Source: Brachyhypopomus gauderio (lineage: Eukaryota; Chordata; Actinopteri; Gymnotiformes; Hypopomidae). From it: a DNA stretch of 64,000 bases. The position numbers and the translations under genes are program-made. Below are positions 13,426-24,951 of the stretch, one piece after another; positions within the stretch are counted from its first letter, which is position 1; each line of letters opens with the position of its first letter. The DNA lies in assembly GCF_052324685.1 (NCBI RefSeq), contig NC_135221.1, positions 21,555,371-21,619,370 of the forward strand. The letters are read 5' to 3'. The notes beneath the pieces are model-generated. The model saw nothing but the letters and a program-made list of their open reading frames with translations, was not told the DNA's origin and ran no database searches.

Positions 13426-14361
13426 TCCCTGCAGCTCGGGGCATTTGGTACGTTGGTGTCCCCCGCCCCCGCAGTACAGACACCGCCCCTCCTGTAAACG
13501 CGCCTGTCTTTCCTGCCGTGACAGGCGTGTATGACCGAGCTGCATGGGTTGCGGTTCACTACTGGGATTATTGGTTTCACCGGACTGCACAACGTCAGGC
13601 ATGCGGGGTGTTTCGCGATGGTAATGCTTCTTGGTGTTTTTGTGCTCGCGCTGGCGGTTATCGAGCCGTACCGTCAGGCTGATCAGCGTTTCTAGATCAG
13701 ACGGAGGGTCGCGGAGAGCTAGTTCGTCCTTCAACTCCTCCGTTAGCCCTTCCAGAAACACGGACATGAGGGAGTCCGAACCCCAACCACTTTCGGCCGC
13801 CAACGTGCGAAACTCTATGGAGTACTCTGCTACGGACCGATTTCCCTGCTTGAGACGCAGAAGCCGCTGACCGACAACCCCGCCCGACGAGGGATGGTAG
13901 AAGGCTCCTTTCATGGCCCGGGAGAAGCTATCGTAAGTAGCACAAACTTCGTTCTGTTTTTCCCATACGGGGGTTGCCCAAGCCAGGGCTTTGTCTGTAA
14001 GTAAGGCTATCACGTATGCTATTTTTGCGCGCTCGGTAGGGAAGCGTAGAGGTTGCTGTTCGAATACAAGCGAACACTGTAGTAGAAAACCCCTACACCC
14101 TTCGGGATCCCCTGAATAGCGAGCCGGGGCGGGGAGAGTAGGCTCGAAGTGCCGCGGGGCTGCTGCGGGTTCGGCTGGGCTTGCGGGAGGCGGATCCCGA
14201 TGAGCGGGAGACGGGTTACTTAAAGCCCGAATGGCAGTGGTCACATTGTTGAGCTGATCCATGATCTGGCGGAGGACCTGGTCATGGCTGCCTAACAACT
14301 GACCCTGCTGGGAGAGGGCTGCCCTTAGTTCTGCTGCTTCGTTAGAAGCGGCTGGTTCCAT
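13405..14361 (-). CDS. Chromovirus gag (capsid and nucleocapsid polyprotein)
   Basis: An intact frame of 318 residues from the ATG at 14361, about 20 bp inside the 5' LTR. It begins with an acidic, Ala/Glu-rich helix, continues with a capsid-like region (RYSGDPEGCRGFL, AWATPVWE) and ends with one CCHC zinc knuckle (CLYCGGGGHQRTKC), which would bind the element's RNA. The frame closes with TAG at 13405-13407, 16 bp after a GGGAAAA slip site. Gag is the only product this copy could still make. Confidence 0.9.
   Translation of the reverse strand: MEPAASNEAAELRAALSQQGQLLGSHDQVLRQIMDQLNNVTTAIRALSNPSPAHRDPPPASPAEPAAAPRHFEPTLPAPARYSGDPEGCRGFLLQCSLVFEQQPLRFPTERAKIAYVIALLTDKALAWATPVWEKQNEVCATYDSFSRAMKGAFYHPSSGGVVGQRLLRLKQGNRSVAEYSIEFRTLAAESGWGSDSLMSVFLEGLTEELKDELALRDPPSDLETLISLTVRLDNRQREHKNTKKHYHRETPRMPDVVQSGETNNPSSEPQPMQLGHTRLSRQERQARLQEGRCLYCGGGGHQRTKCPELQGKDMTHQ
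13423..13429 (-). promoter_or_regulatory. Programmed -1 ribosomal frameshift site between gag and pol
   Basis: On the sense strand the gag frame reads CAG GGA AAA, giving the heptamer G GGA AAA of type X XXY YYZ. The pol frame is exactly -1 relative to gag and is open from here. PEG10 and sushi-type elements are known to use a similar GGGAAA-type site. Confidence 0.8.
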
Positions 14362-14368
14362 GTCACAG

Positions 14369-14379
14369 GCTGATTCGTT
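14369..14379 (-). promoter_or_regulatory. Primer-binding site, apparently self-primed
   Basis: One base after the 5' LTR the sense strand reads AACGAATCAGC. It does not look like a tRNA 3' end complement (no leading TGG). The LTR itself carries GCTGATTCGTT in sense (14780-14790), an exact 11-base complement, as in the Tf1/sushi self-priming mechanism. Confidence 0.7.
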
Positions 14380-14380
14380 C

Positions 14381-14932
14381 TGTAACAACGGTGGTAGGGA
14401 CGCACACACCGTGTTAGAGAGAGCGAGAGAGAGGTGGAACCAAGTGCCACAATAAATAACAGAACTAAAAGGAGCGCCTGAATAAACGCGGACTGCTCAA
14501 CGCGTAAAAAGAAATAAGGCAAAAACAAGGACGTCAGGGGAAGGAGCTGACTAATAGCAAAAAGGCTATTCAAACAAAAAACCCTTCCCATACGAACAGC
14601 AACGGGATAGGAAGGTAAACAGGTTGAGGAAAACTTGAGGGAGGTCAGTAAGGGACGCAGGAGAGGACTTGAAAAAAGACAGAGAAGAGAGATAAGAGAG
14701 ATAGGTGGCGAGACACCTAAAGAGGCAAACGCTGCAAAACAGAGTAAGAGAGAGGCTGAGAGCGTAACGGCATAACCACAACGAATCAGCAATGATCCGT
14801 CTCCACTGGCTTCCTTAAGAAGCCATGGCAACAGGTGAGACAGATCATTGCTGATTGCGCTGCTGGAGTCTAGGACTGGCTCGGGTGCCCCTTGTGGATG
14901 TAGAAGGCACGGCATCCGAGCCAGCCCTGACA
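14381..14932 (-). repeat. 5' LTR of the chromovirus
   Basis: About 552 bp, TGTAAC to TGACA on the + strand, followed by the CCTTG duplication. It holds a long imperfect hairpin (about 14783-14857) whose outer arms AATCAGCAATGATC and GATCATTGCTGATT pair perfectly; the self-priming 11-mer lies at its edge, which suggests transcription starts near 14790. Confidence 0.93.
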
Positions 14933-14968
14933 CCTTGGTGCTATATAAGTTGAACGTTCATTCATTCT

Positions 14969-15304
14969 TGCCACAACTCGCATTGATGTTCCATCAGCAC
15001 TACCTGAACAACTTCTGTGGGTTGTAGACACCACATCATGCTACCTCTATGGTGAGAGAACTGACAAAATGCCAAAGTGACCAAAACATCAGCCAGAAAC
15101 AATGAGAACAGAGAAAAGGTCTGTGGTCACCACCTGCAGAACCTCCTTTATAGGGGGGGTCTTGCTAATTGCCTCTCATTTCTACCTGTTGTCTGTTCTA
15201 TTTGCACAACAGCAGTTGAAATTGATTATAAATCAGTGTTGCTTCCTAACTGAACAGGTTGGTTTGTGTTGGTTAATTGATCCCTGTATTTTTTGAGCCA
15301 TGTA
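14969..15304 (-). mobile_element. Right-hand remnant of the split Tc1-like transposon
   Basis: Resumes with transposase N-terminal coding sequence read on the - strand and ends with the terminal repeat. It continues the copy that begins at 8297. Confidence 0.75.
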
Positions 15305-16130
15305 TATTGACATATGAGTGTAACAGGCCATGCCAAATGAGAACTAACAATATAATCTCTGGTTAACCTGCTACTTAACATATTTCAACTCATCTATATT
15401 TCCGTACAAACACTGCATGCCAAACCTAAACCCATATGAGCATATCAGGTACATCAGTACGTGTGTCAAGGTCACTGCTGGAGAAAGTCAAATGCTTGTT
15501 TTGTTTACTTGTGATTAATGAATGTAAATGAATTCTAATATATTTGTATTCATGTGATAAACCATCTTTGTTTGTGCACATCAAGTTGCATGCATGACAT
15601 ACTACAGAGCAATGGTTTAGATTGCCAAGTTTAGATGGCCAAGTTTAGAGCTAGAGCCCAGTTTAGAAAGCAGAAGCCAAAGTTCGCATTCAAAACTGAT
15701 TAAAGGGGGACAAAAAGAAGAACAGAGAATATGAGTACAAATGAGATTTGTAGATGAGGAATAGTTGTAGAGGAACTTCTTCATTACTTTCACAGGACCC
15801 AAGTCAAAGTGGACTTGTAGACATATGGACATAGTCCAGGTACACACACTAACTAAACCCAGTCACATGTTCATTCTGGAGTTGTATTTGTAGCTTAGTC
15901 TCAGTTCACCCTCAGTTCAAACACCTCAGTTCTTTAAGAAGCAGATCATTTGGAGATGTTAACATTTCAAATGCTATTAATTCTTCAACACTTGCAAAGG
16001 TATTTGAAAGAAGTCTTCATTTTGTCCTCTCCTTTTTAAATTTTGGCTGTTGCGATTAGAAAATGCTGTAGAGTCAATGGGCAACAAGTAAGTGGAAAAG
16101 AGGTCCATGTGGCATTTTGAACTTGCAGAA
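15305..16130. other. Spacer between the transposon nest and the 29-bp satellite
   Basis: No gene or recognisable repeat; a short direct repeat (GCCAAGTTTAGA) occurs at 15625-15650. Confidence 0.4.
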
Positions 16131-19100
16131 GTGAGTGTTCAGGGCGTGTTGTGATGGACGTGAGTGTTCAGGGCGTGTTGTGATGGACGTGAGTGTTCAG
16201 GGCGTGTTGTGATAGACGTGAGTGTTCAGGGCGTGTTGTGATAGACGTGAGTGTTCAGGGCGTATGGTGATAGATGTGTGTTCAGGGCGTGTTGTGATGG
16301 ACGTGAGTGTTCAGTGCGTGTTGTGATGGACGTGAGTGTTCAGGGCGTGTTGTGATGGACGTGAGTGTTCAGGGCGTGTTGTGATAGATGTGAGTGTTCA
16401 GGGCGTGTTGTGATGGACGTGAGTGTTCAGGGCGTGTTGTGATAGATGTGAGTGTTCAGGGCGTGTTGTGATGGACGTGAGTGTTCAGGGCGTGAGGTGA
16501 TGGACGTGAGTGTTCAGGGCGTGAGGTGATAGATGTGAATGTTCAGGGCGTATGGTGATAGATGTGAGTGTTCAGGGCGTGTTGTGATGGACGTGAGTGT
16601 TCAGGGCGTGTTGTGATGGACGTGAGTGTTCAGGGCGTGAGGTGATAGATGTGAGTGTTCAGGGCGTATGGTGATAGATGTGAGTGTTCAGGGAGTGTTG
16701 TGATGGACGTGAGAGTTCAGGGTGTGTTGTGATGGACGTGAATGTTCAGGGCGTGTTGTGATGGACGTGAGTGTTCAGGGCGTGAGGTGATAGATGTGAG
16801 TGTTCAGGGCGTATGGTGATAGATGTGAGTGTTCAGTGCGTGTTGTGATGGACGTGAGTGTTCAGGGCGTGAGGTGATAGATGTGAGTGTTCAGGGCGTG
16901 TTGTGATGGACGTGAGTGTTCAGGGCGTGTTGTGATAGACGTGAGTGTTCAGGGCGTGTGGTGATAGACGTGAGTGTTCAGGGAGTGTTGTGATGGACGT
17001 GAGAGTTCAGGGTGTGTTGTGATGGACGTGAATGTTCAGGGCGTGTTGTGATGGACGTGAGTGTTCAGGGCGTGAGGTGATAGATGTGAGTGTTCAGGGC
17101 GTATGGTGATAGATGTGAGTGTTCAGTGCGTGTTGTGATGGACGTGAGTGTTCAGGGCGTGAGGTGATAGATGTCAGTGTTCAGGGCGTGTTGTGATGGA
17201 CGTGAGTGTTCAGGGCGTGTTGTGATAGACGTGAGTGTTCAGGGCGTATGGTGATAGATGTGAGTGTTCAGGGCGTGTTGTGATAGATGTGAGTGTTCAG
17301 GGAGTGTGGTGATAGACGTGAGTGTTCAGGGCGTGTTGTGATGGACGTGAGTGTTCAGGGCGTGTTGTGATGGACGTGAGTGTTCAGGGCGTGTTGTGAT
17401 AGACGTGAGTGTTCAGGGCGTATGGTGATAGATGTGTGTTCAGGGCGTGTTGTGATGGACGTGAGTGTTCAGTGCGTGTTGTGATGGACGTGAGTGTTCA
17501 GGGCGTGTTGTGATGGACGTGAGTGTTCAGGGCGTGTTGTGATGGACGTGAGTGTTCAGGGCGTGTTGTGATAGATGTGAGTGTTCAGGGCGTGTTGTGA
17601 TGGACGTGAGTGTTCAGGGCGTGAGGTGATGGACGTGAGTGTTCAGGGCGTGAGGTGATAGATGTGAATGTTCAGGGCGTATGGTGATAGATGTGAGTGT
17701 TCAGGGCGTGTTGTGATGGACGTGAGTGTTCAGGGCGTGAGGTGATAGATGTGAGTGTTCAGGGCGTGTGGTGATAGATGTGAGTGTTCAGGGAGTGTTG
17801 TGATGGACGTGAGAGTTCAGGGTGTGTTGTGATGGACGTGAATGTTCAGGGCGTGTTGTGATGGACGTGAGTGTTCAGGGCGTGAGGTGATAGATGTGAG
17901 TGTTCAGGGCGTATGGTGATAGATGTGAGTGTTCAGTGCGTGTTGTGATGGACGTGAGTGTTCAGGGCGTGTTGTGATAGACGTGAGTGTTCAGGGCGTA
18001 TGGTGATAGATGTGAGTGTTCAGGGCGTGTTGTGATAGATGTGAGTGTTCAGGGCGTGTGGTGATAGACGTGAGTGTTCAGGGTGTGTTGTGATAGACGT
18101 GAGTGTTCAGGGCGTATGGTGATAGATGTGTGTTCATTGCGTGTTGTGATGGACGTGAGTGTTCGGGGTGTGTTGTGATGGACGTGAGTGTTCAGGGCGT
18201 GTTGTGATAGACGTGAGTGTTCAGGGCGTATGGTGATAGATGTGAGTGTTCAGGGCGTGTTGTGATAGACGTGAGTGTTCAGGGCGTGTTGTGATGGATG
18301 TGAGTGTTCAGGGCGTGAGGAGATAGATGTGAGTGTTCAAGGCGTGTTGTGATGGACGTGAGTGTTCAGGGCGTGTTGTGATAGACGTGAGTGTTCAGGG
18401 CGTGTTGTGATGGACGTGAGTGTTCAGGGCGTGTTGTGATAGACGTGATTGTTCAGGGCGTGTTGTGATAGACGTGAGTGTTCAGGGCGTGTTGTGATGG
18501 ACGTGAGTGTTCAGGGCGTGTTGTGATAGACGTGAGTGTTCAGGGCGTGTTGTGATGGACGTGAGTGTTCAGGGCGTGTTGTGATAGACGTGAGTGTTCA
18601 GGGCGTGTTGTGATGGACGTGAGTGTTCAGGGCGTGTTGTGATAGGCGTGAGTGTTCAGGGCGTGTTGTGATGGACGTGAGTGTTCAGGGCGTGTTGTGA
18701 TAGACGTGAGTGTTCAGGGCGTGTTGTGATGGATGTGAGTGTTCAGAGCGTGTTGTGATAGACGTGAGTGTTCAGGGCGTGTTGTGATGGATGTGAGTGT
18801 TCAGGGCGTGTTGTGATAGACGTGAGTGTTCAGGGCGTGTTGTGATGGACGTGAGTGTTCAGGGCGTGTTGTGATAGACGTGAGTGTTCAGGGCGTGTTG
18901 TGATGGACGTGAGTGTTCAGGGAGTGTTGTGATAGACGTGAGTGTTCAGGGCGTGTTGTGATAGACGTGAGTGTTCAGGGCGTGTTGTGATGGACGTGAG
19001 TGTTCAGGGCGTGTTGTGATAGACGTGAGTGTTCAGGGGGTGTTGTGATGGACGTGAGTGTTCAGGGCGTGAGGTGATAGATGTGAGTGTTCAGGGCGTG

Positions 19101-19194
19101 ATGTGATGGACATGAGTGTTCAGGGCGTGTTGTGATAGACGTGAGTGTTCAGGGCATGTTGTGATAGACGTGAGTGTTCAGGGCGTGAGGTGTG
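16131..19194. repeat. 29-bp minisatellite, about 105 copies
   Basis: The unit is GTGAGTGTTCAGGGCGTG plus TTGTGATGGAC, in four main variants at the end (TTGTGATGGAC, TTGTGATAGAC, AGGTGATAGAT, ATGGTGATAGAT). Blocks of variants recur in the same order, and the right-hand kilobase alternates GGAC and AGAC units as a 58-bp dimer. A few units lack 2 bp. No reading frame of interest. Confidence 0.97.
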
Positions 19195-21181
19195 AGATCT
19201 TTTTTTGCACCTGCTGCTCTTAATTGAGCAAACACATGAAGTTTACCACTGAGCTTCTCCCACTAGTGTTACACCTCTATTTAAACCACTAATTATGAAG
19301 ACGCATTAAAAACTGACTTCATTCATTCATTGGTATCTCAGCATATTCTTTATTTTTTACTAAATGCTCAGAAATGTTCTGGTATATATTTATCTGAGCA
19401 CTTATGCTCAAACATAAATTTATCCCAAACATAAATTTATTATGGGTGTTTATTAGAATCAGTTGGAAGCAGGATAGCCAAGGAATTCTAGTATTGGGGA
19501 AATTTATTTATTTTTGTTTAAAACAAAAACATACTTTAGAATGTTCAAATATTTTATCATTTTGTCATAAATTAAATGTTCAAACATCGTTCAAATGTCA
19601 GAACTGTTCATAATTCTTTAGAATTCTGAATTAATTCTGAATTTTTGCATTCAAAGAAGCTGTTGAGGGTGAAGGAAGTGCTCTAGAGGTTCTGGGAACT
19701 TCACAACAGCATTGTGTCTTGGACACAACATCACAAGGTCTTTGTGAGCTGCTGCAGCATCAGGCAGGATGTGGAGCAACACCCTTCCGACCCACAAGAA
19801 ACCTAGAACACACCATATTCATCTCTCCCTTCCCCATAACACCTATATCAACCACTTACAACTAAAATTATAATGAATCTGCTACAGAGATTACTCAGGC
19901 CACCGATGTGTATGCTTCATATGCAGCCTGCACTAACACCATCCGTAAAGTTGGTGCATCTGTTGTTTAATGGAGTTGTCATCGGTGTCCTATCTATCCT
20001 TTTTGGGGGGGGTGACACGATCACTGTGATTTGTCTTTCAGTCATGTTATATGTAATTTTTGATACACCCATGATGGACAAAAGCAAAGCCTAAGCCTAT
20101 GGGATTTCCCTATTCAGAAGAGAGCGTCTAGTTTACAGGGACCGGTGGCCGATCACACAGGGGGGCCCAGCTTCAACTATGAAGACCTGAGATTGAAAAG
20201 ATCAGCTATTCAAAATTTGATGATATCCACGCTGTGAGGCAGTGACTAAGCTAAAATTGCATTGATTAAGGTGCACAAGAGCAGTAAACCTCACTAGACT
20301 CAGAGTTCCAACAACAGGTGATGTATCAACAGTGAGAAAACTGAACAGAAAAAAAAATTCACAACTATTTCAAAAATGTCCTCTGTGCACTTTGAGTTGG
20401 AAAAAAACTGAGGGGCCGTGTTTTTTTGTCTTTGGCACAGGAAAGTTTATCGAAGGGTTTATGGCCTGTGAAAGACTCCCTACCACATTGGCATTTCCCA
20501 GAATCTCTACAGCATAACCACCAAAGCCATATTCACTTCTCTGAAATTTCTTTATCTGTCAAAACGATCTGCACTATTTTCAAACATCAATCACCTTTCA
20601 CACTAGAAATGGGCCAAAATTATAAATGTTTTTCAAAATCACCTTTTGACAGTGCCTATAAGCATACATTTATATATCACCAACTATTTGTCTCTACACA
20701 CATTTCCTGGAAAAGATATGTATATGAAAATGACCATCTACTGCCAGATTACATAGTGAGCAACAGATGACAGTTTAGATAAATGATGTATCTGAAAACT
20801 TTAGATACACGAATACCAAGATACAAGAAACATGCCAAAATGACCTTAGATTATTTTGCTGAATATAGGCTCAACTATGAGCATCTTCCTACTTTACTAG
20901 CATATTTCATCTGGGTGTTATCTTATCTTAGTTATTTATTTACTGTTCATAGAAATTGTTTGACTTAGTTGAGTACAGATGGATCACAGTCTTCCCTCAG
21001 AGTGTTACAGGGGCATTGACAACTTTTACCACCATCACACAAGCCTATACTATACTTCCCACTGTAGTCTGAAGATAAGTCCTCACTCTTCACCCAGCTT
21101 ACCCTGGCCTTAGGCCTCCAACAGAGACAGCCTGGGAGTTCCGAAAAACTTTCTCTCTCCAGCAAAATGACCTTATGTGCA

Positions 21182-21226
<45 letters not shown>

Positions 21227-24200
21227 CCAACTCTCCAAAAGCGCATTACACGTGTCCCATCAGTCAGCATCCTCCACCCTATGACCCAGAGGTGATGTTT
21301 GCTTTAAGCAACAGAGTTGAGCTCTTTCTCCAGCATCCCAGGAGACGGGGATCCTCGGGGAGACGGTCATGAGACCCTGAGCTGGAGGACACCCCTGGGA
21401 ACCCAGAGAGCTCAACAGACAGAATGTGGGGGAAAGAGCAGCCATACAGTATGCTAGAGGCAGACTCAGAGAAGCTGAGCAATGCCACCAAAGTCAAATC
21501 AACGTGATTGGCTACCCTCCACCCCCAAACGCCTTCTCCTGCCCCCGACCCTTGGAGCCACTGGGCTAGCAGACAATTCTGAGAAGGTCAATACTGTCTC
21601 CCCCACATCTCAGCAATGTCACATCTGCAAACTCATATCCAAACCATTGGCCCGAGAGTTTCGTGCTTAACTTATCAAAACTTCTGTGGGAACTCCCTCA
21701 TTTAACCATGCTACCCCTGTTGTGGGAGTCTGACACATGCAGTAGACAAATGAATCACCTCTTTCCATTTGTGATACCATTGCCTATTCTTGAATGGTAC
21801 CATTTTTTTCATTTGCCATGGAACATGGTACCATTGCAAGGGGGGGGGGTTGATTCCAGATCTCAGCAGCTTTTATGAAGTATCTTTAAGGGGAGGACTG
21901 GAAACTGACTTAACATTGTAAACTCTGATTCATGTCTTCATCTGACCAGGACGTACTGAAGGCACAAGACATTCGAACAGTGAAAATGTAGTTAAAATTA
22001 GTCAGTGTGCATCTGTGATAACAAGTCCTTATCAGGTTCACCAAAGCTGGCATTTATCTACAGCAAAAACAAAGCCATTCTGCATTCTTAAAACAACAGT
22101 GAAATCTAGGATACCCCACGTCCCCACACAAGAAGGGGGGGGGGGGCACTTTCTTTTCGATTTATTGCACTACAACTAGCACTGTGGTTGCTGGCCCAAT
22201 ATCTTGCCCGTTCACTTGATGATGACAGCATGCAGGCTCTCTTATCCCCATGGTAACATACTCCTCATACTCTTCATACTCTTCAGACTCTTCAGGATCT
22301 TCAGCAGGACTGGAATAGTTTGGATTCTTCAGGTTTTGGCACTAAGTAGAACTGTGACTCCCTGTCAGAACTGGCCTCAGAGACTGCATTCAGCCCTACA
22401 GCTTAACATGCGTAATACTTTTGACCAAAAGCTGTTAAGAATAGGAAAGATAATATCTTACCTCGTTTGTAATGTATCACCTCTTTCCAACGATCAGCGG
22501 GAGAACACACTGAGAAGTGACATCTGACAATGTAATCTCCAGCAGGTCTGTCAAAATTAGATTTCTCAAGCAGCCCGGTATGTCATTGTTTTTGCTAACT
22601 CACTTTTCATCATTCACAGGAATTCGTTCCAGTGACTCTTGCTATGGTGTCTCATTTCTGTGGTGTGTGTTTGTACTGGCCCAAACAGTTCTGGGTGATC
22701 CCCTCTTTGTCCACAACCTTCTGCTTGCTGTTGCGTTCTGTTACCTCACATTCGCCTCATTTATCACTTCTGATAGAGTTTCCTGTCTCACTGTGGGGGT
22801 GTGTTCTCACAGATGTCACACTCACCCAATCTTTCCCACTTCTGCTATTTCTGCTGCTGTGCTACATGACTTCTTGTGCATTCCACAAGCATGTGGTTAA
22901 CCCATAAAATAAATAAGATTATAATGAGCATTATTAATATTGTGTGGCTCTAATCAAAGACTTCATGTTTGGCTCACTTCACTGAGAGTAGTTCAGTTTG
23001 TGATTCATATGCCCTGTGTATACCAGGTTCATGTGTTTTTGACTTTTTGTCATACCGCTAAATCTGACAACGTCTCATATTGTCTCATATAATGAGATGT
23101 TCTCCTGGACTAGAGTGTATAGTCCTAAATTGTAAGTCATTTTCTACGGGTAATTCCACCACACATTTATTCCAAGACAAAAATGAATCGTTCGTGGTGG
23201 TACTGGGTCCAAAATGTTTGTACTTTAATGTGGCCCCTAGGGGTCACTGTAGCGCTTTACATTCATCATCGCATGTAGCGCTTTGTTCTTCTCTCCGTTT
23301 GTGGAATGTGTTTACTAACTTACTATGAACTTAAAAATTATTAGACACGAGTCAAAATTTCTTGATATATAACTTGTAGGTGTAATAAATATTCACAAAA
23401 TAAATGAGGATGTTGAGAGCAATACATTTGTAATAGGTAACTGCTTAATTTATATAACTCTCTCTCTGATTATTGCACGTTTCGTGCAGTCAAACAGAAA
23501 GTGCTCTTTGTGTTTATTCCATAAACAGTTGTTTGTTCACTGCTCACCGGTTTCATTTTTGTAGCTAAATTTGGCTTGCCGACCTCTTAACGCGGTTTGA
23601 CATTTGAAGTACGGAATACTTTGATAATCTGTAGCTCAAAATGTCACTTAGCCTTGCAAAACATTCAACTCTATTCAGTGTCACATTCGCTGTTAAAAGC
23701 TTGTGATGTTACTTTGACGTGGCCCGTTTGGGTTCACTGTAGCCAAAGTATGTGCACTGTTGTACTAGGCTGTGATGGGCTAACCTTATCAAGCCATAAT
23801 GTGTTTTCAGATGGGAGGTTTCAAATGCTCCTTTTGTTTGCCAAAAGACGGTTTCAGTTTAACCGCCACGTCAAAGCTTGGCACGTTTCTACCACCTAGT
23901 CTAACAGCTGCTGCTACCGCTAAACTGTTTACCTTACAAACCTCAAAATCTTCTGTCTGAGGACACCTTATGAGAATTGCTCACATTTCATGCAGTTCCT
24001 CGATTTTTCGAAGACAAAGAGACATGATGAGTCACTGGATAAGTTATAAACATATTACTCTTGGGTTTGGAGGAATGGACATTTGGCAAAGTATCAAAAA
24101 GGAAAGTACACATTTGAAAAGGGTGTTTTCATTGGTTTTACAAACGGTCTTCACATGAAACTCCTTTGTTTGTTTCTTTGTAGAAATAAGACCGTAGTGA

Positions 24201-24951
24201 CACTGTCGCATAGAAGAACGACGTTATTGTTGAGGTCCTGTTATGGTTGAGTTGTATTTGCAGTTCTTATAGTTAACACCGAAGATGTGAAATCTTCTTG
24301 CTTATACTCATTTAGGTTTGGGAACAAATATGACACTACCCAGTACTAGTTATTTTAAAATATGCTACAATATAATGAGAGCAGGGCAGATACTATTAGG
24401 AACTAGGTCCATTACTAGCTCCATTACATACAACTGGTTCTCTACAGTTTTACATAATCTCAGAAGATCATCAAAACATCCTTTAAGTGGTCGTTTCCGG
24501 CATGTTTATTTCAGAAGAGTTTTCGGCTGTAACATAGTAAGCGCAGGTCTTATGGCGTTTCTGCTTAGATAAGCGGATCACAAAAACTGTATGTTCTGCT
24601 TTTTCCTTTTAAAAACAGTCATACATCTGAATAATGCAAAATACTCAAGTACGAAAGACTCAAAGCAGGCACCATACAACTCAGTTTTTCCTCTAAGATA
24701 CATTCAGTGGTGACCTTCATGGCAGTTCAACCCCACAGAGAACCTCCACATAGGCAGAAATGCAGTATTACAAGTGAAAGCCGGCTGCAAGGTGCTTTCT
24801 TGTTTCGTTACTGTACAGTGTTAAAGTAAGCGTCACTACTTTCATAATGACTCTTTTATGTTTTAGCTCTGAAGAGGTGCATCAAAAAGCCCTGAGCTGG
24901 ATGCCGACACAGGCTGGCAGTGCAGTGTTGAGATGCATAAAGGCTCCAAGC
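19195..24951. other. Intergenic, 5.8 kb, no gene recognised
   Basis: Holds a CT microsatellite, homopolymer G runs at about 21840 and 22136, and otherwise unique AT-rich DNA. TTTATT at 24505-24510 reads AATAAA on the - strand and could end p2ry10. Short open frames here have no recognisable domain. Confidence 0.4.
21187..21224. repeat. (CT)n microsatellite
   Basis: About 19 uninterrupted CT dinucleotides. Confidence 0.97.

Larger units (their letters stand above)
9524..14932 (-). mobile_element. Ty3/gypsy chromovirus (sushi-like LTR retrotransposon), near full length
   Basis: A 5.4-kb element read on the - strand. It has two LTRs of about 550 bp, a perfect CCTTG duplication, gag with one zinc knuckle, then protease, reverse transcriptase, RNase H, integrase and a terminal chromodomain. 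The gag knuckle, the -1 slip site and the self-complementary primer site point to the sushi group of vertebrate chromoviruses, the group from which mammalian PEG10/RTL genes are thought to derive (established knowledge; the assignment here is by motif). The LTRs differ by two substitutions and one 2-bp indel that I can find, so the insertion is recent, yet pol has a stop and a frameshift. No envelope gene is present. Confidence 0.93.
8297..15304 (-). mobile_element. Tc1/mariner-family transposon, split by later insertions
   Basis: The left end (8297, TACTGCTAAAAAAATAAAGG) and right end (about 15277-15304, CCCTGTATTTTTTGAGC and TGTA) are inverted versions of each other. The transposase is read on the - strand. 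Transposon sequence is contiguous from 8297 to about 9100 and resumes at about 14969 (CTTGCCACAACTCGCATTGA), running to 15304. Between these points lie a tRNA-derived repeat and a chromovirus, both younger. The right part has no long open frame. The coding part is frameshifted, so the copy is dead. Confidence 0.85.

Noticed and set aside
16131..19194. CRISPR-like array of 29-bp direct repeats
   Set aside because: Repeats are contiguous with no unique spacers, and the genome is a vertebrate; it is a minisatellite.
23597..23899. Possible degraded zinc-finger or transposase fragment
   Set aside because: A few Cys/His-like spacings appear across frames but no family motif can be followed for more than a dozen residues.
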